A stretch of DNA of 20,300 bases from positions 1 to 20,300 of IMG/VR virus record IMGVR_UViG_3300037993_000313; one strand, given 5' to 3'. Source of the DNA: a virus. Below, in pieces: positions 1 to 5,711 of the stretch (the first letter of the stretch is position 1; every line of letters begins with the position of its first letter). The position numbers and the translations under genes are program-made. The notes below the pieces were generated by a model. It did no database searches and was not told where the DNA came from. It saw nothing but the letters and a program-made list of their open reading frames with translations.

Positions 1-640
1 TCGCACGGATCAGGGAAGCCGCGCTCTTGACCCGGACGAGCGAGGCGGCGCTCTTCGCACGGATCAGGGAAGCCGCGCTCTTGACCCGGACGAGCGAGGC
101 GGCACTCTTCGCGCGGACCTTCGAGGACGCGGTCCGGGAGACGAGACTCCGCGACGCCAGGCTCTTCGCACGGACCAAAGATGCTGCACTCTTGACTCGC
201 GCCAGCGATGCCGCGCTCTTGGCCCGAATTACACTGCGGGAATGCCTCGCGCGCGACGCCGCGCTCTTCGCCCGGACTAACGAGGCCGCGCTCTTGGCGC
301 GGACCAATGACGCCGCTGATTTCACACGGACGAGCGATGCCGATGCCGCAGATTTCACGCGCACCAGCGACGCTGCGCTCTTCGCCCGGACGAGCGATGC
401 TGCGCTCTTGACGCGCACCAGCGACGCAGCGCTCTTGGCACGGACGAGCGATGCGGCGCTCTTGACGCGCACCAGCGACGCCGCGCTCTTCGCCCGGACG
501 AGCGATGCGGCGCTCTTGACGCGCACCAGCGACGCCGCGCTCTTGCGGACGACGCTGCGGGAATGGCGCGCGCGGGATGCCGCGCTCTTCACACGGGCGA
601 GCGACGCCGCGCTCTTCGCCCGGACGAGCGATGCGGCGCT
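1..640 (-). repeat. 27-bp tandem repeat array, degenerate, with about 54-bp alternation
   Basis: Units such as CGCTCTTGACGCGCACCAGC alternate with CGCTCTTCGCCCGGACGAGC, so two 27-bp versions (encoding KSAASLVRV and KSAASLVRA) form a 54-bp alternating pattern, clearest at about 370-540. The array stays in frame throughout, with no unique spacers, so it is a coding satellite. Confidence 0.85.
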
Positions 641-751
641 CTTGACCCGAACGGCGGACGCGGACGCGCTGCGCGATCGGCTCTGGGATCGTTCCTCGAT
701 CACTGCCTGTGGAATCGCCGGCGCGCAGAACCTCGGCGGGAAATGTCTCAT
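1..751 (-). CDS. Lys/Ser/Ala nonapeptide-repeat protein (partial, runs off left edge)
   Basis: I do not recognise a family. The ATG at 751 is preceded by AAGGAG at 757-762 with a 5-base spacer, and the frame is open for all 250 codons to the window edge; I scanned it for stops. After about 20 unique residues (MRHFPPRFCAPAIPQAV...) and a short Ser-Arg run, the protein becomes a nine-residue repeat, KSAASLVR followed by V or A, in roughly two dozen copies. A variant block, KSAASRARHSRSV, interrupts it twice, near 241-300 and 541-600, so there is a higher-order repeat. The DNA repeat is 27 bp. The neighbouring gene carries the same nonapeptide near its C-terminus and a matching HSRSIVRKSSASLIR block, so the two are probably paralogous. 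The position after the tail-tip genes suggests a virion surface or fibre role, but that is inference. The C-terminus is not visible. Confidence 0.8.
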   Translation of the reverse strand, partial: MRHFPPRFCAPAIPQAVIEERSQSRSRSASASAVRVKSAASLVRAKSAASLARVKSAASRARHSRSVVRKSAASLVRVKSAASLVRAKSAASLVRVKSAASLVRAKSAASLVRVKSAASLVRAKSAASLVRVKSAASASLVRVKSAASLVRAKSAASLVRAKSAASRARHSRSVIRAKSAASLARVKSAASLVRAKSLASRSLVSRTASSKVRAKSAASLVRVKSAASLIRAKSAASLVRVKSAASLIRA

Positions 752-756
752 GTCCG

Positions 757-762
757 CTCCTT
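757..762 (-). promoter_or_regulatory. Ribosome binding site deciding the 751 start
   Basis: AAGGAG on the minus strand, five bases upstream of the ATG at 751-749 and just after the TAA of the preceding gene (771-769). It shows that the nonapeptide-repeat protein is a separate cistron and not a continuation of the Ser/Arg-rich gene. Confidence 0.75.
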
Positions 763-768
763 ATCGGC

Positions 769-2409
769 TTAACAAGGGCCGTTCGCCACGCTTCGTGCGC
801 CGGAGTTAGCGCCCGCAAGCGAACCACTGTAGCTGTAGAACGTGTATGGGTTTCCCGAAGTCGGATCGACCGGGTGCTGACCGGTAGGTGTGACCTCATA
901 ATATGCGGGAGGGCCGGAGGGTCCCGACATTTCCAAAATCCAAGCCTTCTGCGAATCGTCAATATCCGAGGTCTTCCACTCAAGCGTTATGGGGACGAGT
1001 AGTGATGAATACACCGGCCCCAGCGCACGAGTGAGCGTCCACGATCCGTTCAGGTAAGCGAAATCGCCGGTCATCCCGGAAACGGTGAGGCAGAGATAAT
1101 CCGGGGGCGGCGCGGCCTCCGAACGCGATCTCTTGCTCTTCCAGCGAACGAGAGAGGCTGCGCTCTTCGACCGTATCAGCGACGCCGCACTCTTGGCGCG
1201 TATCAGCGACGCGGCGCTCTTCGACCGGACGAGGGACGCGGCGCTCTTCGACCGGACGAGGGACGCTGCGCTGAGCCGCTTGACCACGCTGCGGCTCTTC
1301 TTGCTCGCGCTGTGCCGCTTGACCGTGCTGCGGCTCTTCTTGCTCGCGCTTCTCGCCCGAATAAGCGACGCCGAGCTCTTCCGGACGATGCTCCGGGAGT
1401 GCCGGTGTACCTGAGAGAAATGCCGGCTCGTGGACCGATGTTCCGACGCCTTCCGGCTGACCGATTTGTGATGGGAGACCACGCTCTTGCTCATGCGGCT
1501 ATAGGATCTCGCCAGGCTGAGACTCAAACGGCTCCGACTGCGGACCTTGCTCCGGCTGATCCGGCTGCGGCTGATCCGGCTCCGGCTGATCCGGCTGCGG
1601 CTGATCCGGCTCCGGCTGATCCGGCTGCGACTCATCCGGCTCTTGCTCCGCGCGACACTGCGGCTGATGTGACTGCGGCTGCGGGCCAGGCTTCGGCTCA
1701 ATCGGCTGCGGCTTCGCCGGTGGCTCATCGCACTGCTGCTGCGGGCGATGCTCCGGCTGATCCGGCTGCGGGATTTTGCCAGGCTCCGGCTGATCCGGCT
1801 CCGGCTGAGGCGGCTTCGACTGAGTCGGCTGCGGCTGATCCGGCTTCGGCTCAGGCGGGATCGGCTCAACCGGCTCCGGCTGATGCGGCTGCGGCTGATG
1901 CGACTCCGGCTGATTCCGCTCCTGCTCTTCCCCATGCTTGCGCTGCGTCCCTTGCTGCCGCTGACATGGCTCCGGCTGTGGACGACGCTCTTGCTCAGGC
2001 GGCTGCGGCTGACGCGGCTGCGGCTCAACCGGCTGCGACTGATCCGGCTGCGGCTCATGCGACTGCGACGCAGTTTCCGGCTGGCGCTGCGGATGTCGCT
2101 CGCGCTTTCGCTGCGGTCCAGACTTCTGCTGACTTTGCGGCTCGCGCTGCGGATGTCGCTGGCGCTCTCGCTGCGGTCGCGGCTGGCGCTGCGGACGTCG
2201 CTCGCGCTCTCGCTGCGTTCCCGGCTCTTGCTCTCGAATTTCGATCTGCTGCGGTCTCTGGATTGCGAGCCGCTCACGCTCGCCGCGGCGGACCGGCCGC
2301 CGAGTTGCACGCCGCCGTCGGGCAGCCTGCGAGCCCAGAGGCCGGGGCCAAGCTCGACGATGTTGCCCTCAGCCTGCGTCGCGTCGTCGTTGATGAAAAC
2401 AATCTGCAT
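769..2409 (-). CDS. Ser/Arg pentapeptide-repeat putative tail protein with C-terminal globular domain
   Basis: 546 aa from the ATG at 2409, which overlaps the TGA of the upstream gene by one base (TGATG). A longer in-frame ATG at 2529 would add 40 residues inside that gene and is less likely. Layout: residues 1-38 are a short ordinary segment (MQIVFINDDATQAEGNIVEL...). Residues 39-112 are Ser-rich with mixed charge and repeat DRSESASDIRSASRK. Residues 113-290 are mostly SRSR plus I, L, V or M, with an interlude around 206-259 where hydrophobics are spaced 4 then 7. Residues 290-377 are His/Lys/Ser-rich. Residues 378-424 hold KSAASLVRx nonapeptides. Residues 436-546 form a globular, aromatic-rich domain (LTVSGMTGDFAYLNGSWTL near its start). 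The function is unknown. Its place downstream of the tape measure and tail-tip genes suggests a fibre, adhesin or other virion-exposed protein. The extreme Arg content is very unusual for a phage structural protein. Confidence 0.85.
   Translation of the reverse strand: MQIVFINDDATQAEGNIVELGPGLWARRLPDGGVQLGGRSAAASVSGSQSRDRSRSKFESKSRERSESASDVRSASRDRSESASDIRSASRKVSRSLDRSESASDIRSASRKLRRSRMSRSRISRSRLSRSRVSRSRLSKSVVHSRSHVSGSKGRSASMGKSRSGISRSRISRSRISRSRLSRSRLSRSRISRSRLSRSRLSRSRISRSLAKSRSRISRSIARSSSAMSHRRSRSRLSRSLARSRSHISRSVARSKSRMSRSRISRSRISRSRISRSRISRSRISRSKVRSRSRLSLSLARSYSRMSKSVVSHHKSVSRKASEHRSTSRHFSQVHRHSRSIVRKSSASLIRARSASKKSRSTVKRHSASKKSRSVVKRLSAASLVRSKSAASLVRSKSAASLIRAKSAASLIRSKSAASLVRWKSKRSRSEAAPPPDYLCLTVSGMTGDFAYLNGSWTLTRALGPVYSSLLVPITLEWKTSDIDDSQKAWILEMSGPSGPPAYYEVTPTGQHPVDPTSGNPYTFYSYSGSLAGANSGARSVANGPC
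1138..1278 (-). repeat. 27-bp tandem repeats (KSAASLVRx block) inside the Ser/Arg gene
   Basis: About five tandem 27-bp units encode KSAASLVRS, KSAASLIRA and similar in residues 378-424 of the Ser/Arg-rich protein. The same unit makes up most of the gene that starts at 751, giving two nearby tracts of homologous satellite-like DNA in the same orientation. Confidence 0.85.
1540..2073 (-). repeat. 15-bp tandem repeats encoding SRSR[ILVM] pentads
   Basis: On the plus strand the sequence is dominated by units such as CTGATCCGGCTGCGG and CTGATCCGGCTCCGG, with the longest regular runs near 1555-1635. Read on the minus strand the unit gives Ser-Arg-Ser-Arg plus one aliphatic residue. Third positions vary between copies, so protein sequence is kept more strictly than DNA sequence, which points to selection on the protein. 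Confidence 0.8.
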
Positions 2410-3086
2410 CAGCTTCCCGCCTCGATCCGAACAATTCCGGGCGATTTCTGCGTGGCATACAAAGGCGCGCTCAGCCGGATGTAATAGGCGTCCTGCCACC
2501 AGTCGCTGGCGCGGCTTCTGATAAACCACGAACCGGCGCGCTCGCGGGTGATCTCGACGATCGCGCAGCCGTCGCCATTGTCGAAGTCATCCGCCAGGTC
2601 CTGGACGCGCAGCGGGCCGGCCTCGCTGAAGATGGCCAGCGGGCTTCGCATCGAGCAGCCGAGCCGGTCTCCCGATTGCAGGTCCCAGGGCCATCCATCG
2701 GGAAGACTGTCTTTGTCGTAGCGAACCGGCGAGGGACCGGCGTATCGCACCCAGGGCACATCGCCGTCCTTGACGCCGGTGAACTGAATGATGCCGAGCC
2801 GAGAGAGTCCGCCCGTCGTCGGCATCCGGCAACCGCCGTACTGAGGACTGAGGCCCTCCGGGAACTGGTAAATCTCGACCACGGACCAGGGCTCGGCGTC
2901 GTCGCCGGAATAAGCCGCCTGGATGCAGTCGCGGAGGTCCTGCGGCGTCGGCTGGAGGCCGAAGGTGACGCCGGATGGTCCGGCGCGTCCGGCGACGCCG
3001 GGGCCGGCGCGGAAGCGGTCCGCCATGGCGGCGCCGCGCTGGACGTCGCGGAAGAACTTGGAATTCAGCTTGTCGCCTGCGTTCAT
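2409..3086 (-). CDS. Putative tail-tip / minor tail protein, unrecognised
   Basis: 225 aa with no family I can name. The ATG at 3086 follows the upstream TGA after one base (TGACATGA), and the gene's own TGA overlaps the next ATG by one base, so it is tightly coupled in the tail operon. The N-terminal 50 residues are polar and Gly/Ala-rich (NAGDKLNSKFFRDVQRGAAM). Residues 50-225 look like a mixed beta fold rich in aromatics (WSVVEIYQFPEG, GPLRVQDLADDFDNGDGCAIVEI, WFIRSRASDWWQDAYYIRL). No transmembrane segment or catalytic motif is evident. Position between a tail protein and the repeat proteins suggests a tail-tip or fibre-attachment component; this is inference from gene order only. Confidence 0.7.
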   Translation of the reverse strand: MNAGDKLNSKFFRDVQRGAAMADRFRAGPGVAGRAGPSGVTFGLQPTPQDLRDCIQAAYSGDDAEPWSVVEIYQFPEGLSPQYGGCRMPTTGGLSRLGIIQFTGVKDGDVPWVRYAGPSPVRYDKDSLPDGWPWDLQSGDRLGCSMRSPLAIFSEAGPLRVQDLADDFDNGDGCAIVEITRERAGSWFIRSRASDWWQDAYYIRLSAPLYATQKSPGIVRIEAGS

Positions 3087-3087
3087 G

Positions 3088-3939
3088 TCACCAGTCTTCC
3101 TGAGAGCCGCTCATGTTCAGGTCGCCGAAGTTGTACGCTTCCAGCAGATCGTTTCCGGCGGTGAGATATCGCCGCGGCATCCGCACATTGCCGAGGATGC
3201 TGATCGTGTAGCGCGTCTTGTCGCCCGTGGTGGATTTGTCCGCCGGCTGAAGATTTGTGTATGCCCACGGATGCTGATGCATGGGGTACGCGACGCCGTT
3301 ATAGATTTGGAGAAGGTGCTCGAACTGGAAGGTGCAGACGTAGAACGGGCTGCGCTGGCGCGTCAATTCCGCCATCGAGAACAGCCAGTAGCCTTCGCTG
3401 TAACTCTCGGCCGGGCTGTCGGTGACGAAGAAATCGGGGGACCATCCGTCCTCATTCACGGAACCGACGAGCAGCTCGCAGATCTCGCGCTGGCCTTCTG
3501 CGCCCTCGACCATGTCGGCGGTCAGCGCTGCAACGATCGTGAGCGTTGAGAGCGGGATGATCCTCGGCTCGCCAATGTTGTCCGCATTCATCGCCTGGGG
3601 CGGATCGTCCAGGGAGACGATGAGGTTTTCGGTCTGCCCCTGCGCGCGCTCATCCCACCGCACGATTCCGGGATTGAAGCCTTCGTACATCAGGGTGACG
3701 AGGGATGCGCTTTGCGAGAAGCGATCCGCGCCGTAGTCCACGAGATAGACCTTCGTGTCGTCGCCGTCCACCGTGATGTCTATCGTGTCCGGCACTCCGC
3801 TCAAGTCGCTGATCGCATCCTCGGGATCGTCGTCACAGAGGTACATTCGCTGGACGGTGATCTGGCGCGCAAAGCCGTCATATTTGACCTTGCCGAGCGT
3901 GCGCGTGGCGTCGGTTTCGTAGAGACGATCGTAGCTCAT
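3088..3939 (-). CDS. Putative tail structural protein, unrecognised
   Basis: 283 aa, ATG at 3939, one base after the TGA of the tape-measure-like frame (TGACATGA). Acidic and rich in predicted beta sequence (RQITVQRMYLCDDDPEDAI, DTIDITVDGDDTKVYLVDYG, KTRYTISILGNVRMPRRYL), with no transmembrane or signal sequence. Its place immediately downstream of the tape measure corresponds to the distal tail or baseplate-hub position in siphoviruses, but I see no diagnostic Dit or Tal motif. The call rests on synteny only. Confidence 0.7.
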   Translation of the reverse strand: MSYDRLYETDATRTLGKVKYDGFARQITVQRMYLCDDDPEDAISDLSGVPDTIDITVDGDDTKVYLVDYGADRFSQSASLVTLMYEGFNPGIVRWDERAQGQTENLIVSLDDPPQAMNADNIGEPRIIPLSTLTIVAALTADMVEGAEGQREICELLVGSVNEDGWSPDFFVTDSPAESYSEGYWLFSMAELTRQRSPFYVCTFQFEHLLQIYNGVAYPMHQHPWAYTNLQPADKSTTGDKTRYTISILGNVRMPRRYLTAGNDLLEAYNFGDLNMSGSQEDW

Positions 3940-3940
3940 G

Positions 3941-4510
3941 TCAGTTCCCGACGATCAGAGGCTGGCCGGCATTCCGGCGCAATTGATCGAGAATCGCGTC
4001 GAGCTTCGCGCCCAGGTCGCCGGACGCCTGCGGCACGGCGCCGGCGACGACGCCCTGGGCGCCCGGCGCGCCGGCGGCGTAGATCGTCCTGTCGAGCTTC
4101 CGCGTCTTTTCGATGTCGCGGGCCGCGCGCTCGTAGCCGGTCGCCTGGACGCCGGCTTCCTGAGTGGCGGCTTCTTCAGCTTCGGCCGTGGTCAGTTGCG
4201 CGTGGCCGGCGTGCAGGGCGAGCGCACCCGCAGTCGCACCGAGAGGGCCGGCTGCACCCACAGCCGCTTTGACGTACCAGGGTTGGTCCTGGAATTGCGC
4301 GCCAAGCGAGCCGCGGCGGCCTTGCGCGTCCTGATAAAGTTTATCCTGCAAAGCCCGCGCGTCCGCGGCTTTCCGGCGAAGTTCGGTTTCCTGCGTGGCC
4401 AGGTCGCGGTCCTGTCGCTCCGCTTCCAGCGTGCGCATGATGGGCGCGGGCGTGCCGAGCGCCTTCGCGGCGGCGAGCTCGGCTTTTTCGCGCGCGGCGC
4501 GCGCCGCTTT
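3941..4510 (-). CDS. Tape-measure-like protein, C-terminal part downstream of in-frame TAG
   Basis: The reading frame continues for 189 sense codons directly after the amber codon at 4513-4511, in the same frame as the upstream part. It opens with Ala/Lys/Glu helix (KAARAAREKAELAAAKAL) and a coiled-coil-like stretch (LEAERQDRDLATQETELRRK). It then has one hydrophobic Gly/Ala segment (VKAAVGAAGPLGATAGALAL) typical of tape measure proteins, followed by further helix. The only clear internal ATG is at 4438, and no Shine-Dalgarno sequence precedes it, so independent translation is doubtful. With the upstream part the whole frame is 335 codons plus stop, short for a siphovirus tape measure. It may be a disrupted single gene, a readthrough product or a sequencing error. 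Confidence 0.6.
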   Translation of the reverse strand, partial: KAARAAREKAELAAAKALGTPAPIMRTLEAERQDRDLATQETELRRKAADARALQDKLYQDAQGRRGSLGAQFQDQPWYVKAAVGAAGPLGATAGALALHAGHAQLTTAEAEEAATQEAGVQATGYERAARDIEKTRKLDRTIYAAGAPGAQGVVAGAVPQASGDLGAKLDAILDQLRRNAGQPLIVGN

Positions 4511-4948
4511 CTACGCCTCGGGACCGCCCTGGAGCGCCTCCAGCTTGCGCTGCTGGAGTTCGAGCGCAGCATCGCCGCTGATGGTCCGGGAAATCTGCGT
4601 GGCGACGCCGCCGACGAAAGGAAGATCGCGGAGGATTTCGCGCTGCGCCTCGCGGAACTTGATGAGGTGCTGGAGCGCCTCATTCCCCTTGCCGGGATCA
4701 ATGAGGTTCTGTTCCTCGATCGCCTTCAGGCCGCCGGCCACGGATGCGCTCGCCAGGCGCACGCCTTCCATGATCCCGATGCCGCGAAGAATCTGCGATT
4801 TGAAATGGCCGGTGAGCTTTTCGCCGAGCGACGTGCCCGCGCGCTCGGCCTCCGCGCCGGCTTCCTGATGCGCGGCGCGCAGGCCGCCCGAGAGTTCCTG
4901 CGCGTCCGCGCGGATTTTCACGAAGACGTCGCCCAGATCTTCACCCAC
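4511..4948 (-). CDS. Tape-measure-like protein, N-terminal part (ends at amber TAG)
   Basis: 145 aa from a GTG at 4948, with AAAGGA upstream. It begins just after the TAG (4954-4952) that ends the frameshift extension of the tail chaperone, as expected for a tape measure gene. The N-terminal pattern GDVFVKIRADAQELSGGLRAA is the type seen at the start of tail tape measure proteins. The rest is mainly helical (LASASVAGGLKAIEEQN, LQQRKLEALQGG). Tape measures set tail length and occupy the tail tube before DNA ejection. The frame stops at TAG inside what should be a continuous helix, and coding continues in frame beyond it. The mutated codon could have been CAG, GAG or AAG. Assignment is by position and composition. 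Confidence 0.7.
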   Translation of the reverse strand: MGEDLGDVFVKIRADAQELSGGLRAAHQEAGAEAERAGTSLGEKLTGHFKSQILRGIGIMEGVRLASASVAGGLKAIEEQNLIDPGKGNEALQHLIKFREAQREILRDLPFVGGVATQISRTISGDAALELQQRKLEALQGGPEA

Positions 4949-4951
4949 GGT

Positions 4952-5496
4952 CTAAGTTCCTTTGCGCATGGCCGCGTACTGCGGCCATTCTAGGTTCCAG
5001 AATTCCAGCCACGTCAGGCCGAACCGATCGCGGAGGCGCTCGAACTCGCCGATCCAGTTTATTTCGGCGAGTCCGGAGTAGGGTCCGCGCCGGGCGCCCG
5101 CCCGGGATCCGGCGGCGCCGTCAGCTTGCTCTCGAAGAGCAGCCGATCGGTCAGCGCGGGATTCTCATCGCACCAGGCGATGACCTGCTCTTCGGTCACG
5201 TCCTTGTGGTTCCGCGCGATGCAGCGCCAGAAGAGGAAGGCGCTGCCTTCGGGCGAGAGCATCGCCTCCAGGCGTTCCTTCTGCGACGGATCGCGCGCGA
5301 TGACCTGCGCCAGGACCTGCGCCGCGGTCTCCGGCGCCAGCTTCATCCGATGGCGCATGACCGTCTCCACGCGCTCATCACGGATGCGCTGCGCGAGCGC
5401 CACCAGGTCGCTCAGCCGCACGCGGCTGACCTGATAATTCTTGTCCCCGATCGTGATCGTCATCAGCGCCGCGCCGATACTCGCTTCATCGGACAT
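4952..5496 (-). CDS. Tail assembly chaperone, apparent -1 frameshift product (GT-type)
   Basis: After the TAA of the chaperone (5061-5059), an overlapping frame shifted by -1 carries clear protein sequence: AEINWIGEFERLRDRFG followed by LTWLEFWNLEWPQYAAMRKG, ending at TAG 4954-4952, four bases before the tape measure GTG. This frame has no ATG, GTG or TTG between its own upstream stop (5167-5165) and the aromatic-rich core, so it should be reached by frameshifting between about 5164 and 5062. Siphoviruses commonly make a short chaperone (G) and a frameshifted one (GT) exactly between tail tube and tape measure. I see no perfect XXXYYYZ slippery heptamer; the best spots are CCT after GAC, or AAA just before the TAA. 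The extension is convincing; the mechanism is inferred. Confidence 0.7.
5059..5496 (-). CDS. Tail assembly chaperone (G-type)
   Basis: 145 aa from the ATG at 5496, chosen because GAGGAG lies six bases upstream; another ATG at 5514 would add only six residues and has no such site. Sequence: MTITIGDKNYQVSRVRLSDLV near the start, then a helical segment (LAQRIRDERVETVMRHRMKL), and RCIARNHKDVTEEQVIAWCDE. The tail is Pro/Asp-rich and low in complexity (APPDPGRAPGADPTPDSPK), a usual linker before a frameshift site. These are features of tail assembly chaperones that bind the tape measure during tail assembly. It lies between tail tube and tape measure. A host-like palindromic element lies immediately upstream. 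Confidence 0.7.
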   Translation of the reverse strand: MSDEASIGAALMTITIGDKNYQVSRVRLSDLVALAQRIRDERVETVMRHRMKLAPETAAQVLAQVIARDPSQKERLEAMLSPEGSAFLFWRCIARNHKDVTEEQVIAWCDENPALTDRLLFESKLTAPPDPGRAPGADPTPDSPK

Positions 5497-5521
5497 CTTG
5501 TGCTCCTCAATCAAAAACAGT

Positions 5522-5700
5522 TCTCACGCAAAGGCGCAAAGACGCCAAGTCCTCGGAAGGGCATCGCGCCCACGGCCGACCAGACGCAAAGTGGCAAAGC
5601 CGCCAAGGTTAATGAACTCATTTGCGCCCTTGCTTCTTTGCGTCCGTCCGAGCGGACGTAAACCGAAACGGACCTTGCGTCTTTGCGCCTTTGCGTGAAA
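5522..5700. mobile_element. Palindromic intergenic element with 22-bp perfect terminal inverted repeats (MITE/REP-like)
   Basis: The gap between tail tube and chaperone is filled by a symmetrical element. Positions 5524-5545 and 5677-5698 are perfect reverse complements over 22 bp, built of CGCAAAGG/CGCAAAGACG-type units. Inside lies a second inverted pair, GACGCAAAG at 5583-5591 and CTTTGCGTC at 5636-5644, and a small hairpin near 5645-5658. It encodes no convincing protein. From general knowledge, GCAAAG-rich palindromic repeats recur between genes in several bacterial phyla; I cannot check the match here. It looks like an inserted non-autonomous or host-spread repeat. Transcribed, it would form a long hairpin between two tail cistrons. 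Confidence 0.7.
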
Positions 5701-5711
5701 CATGTTGTTCT

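Noticed and set aside
1-640. CRISPR-like array
   Set aside because: Repeats are contiguous, 27 bp, in frame and without unique spacers.
27-809. Plus-strand frame with TRTSDAALFAR-type repeats
   Set aside because: It is the antisense image of the KSAASLVRx gene. The minus strand has a ribosome binding site, a start and operon continuity; the plus frame has none.
769-2409. Eukaryotic SR splicing-factor-like protein
   Set aside because: Only composition is shared; there is no RNA-recognition domain and the gene sits in a phage operon with bacterial start signals.
1312-2484. Plus-strand Ala/Pro/Asp-rich repeat frame resembling a fibre protein
   Set aside because: The 15-bp repeats keep several frames open. 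This frame starts inside the repeat, has no binding site, and lacks the conserved N- and C-terminal domains of the minus-strand protein.
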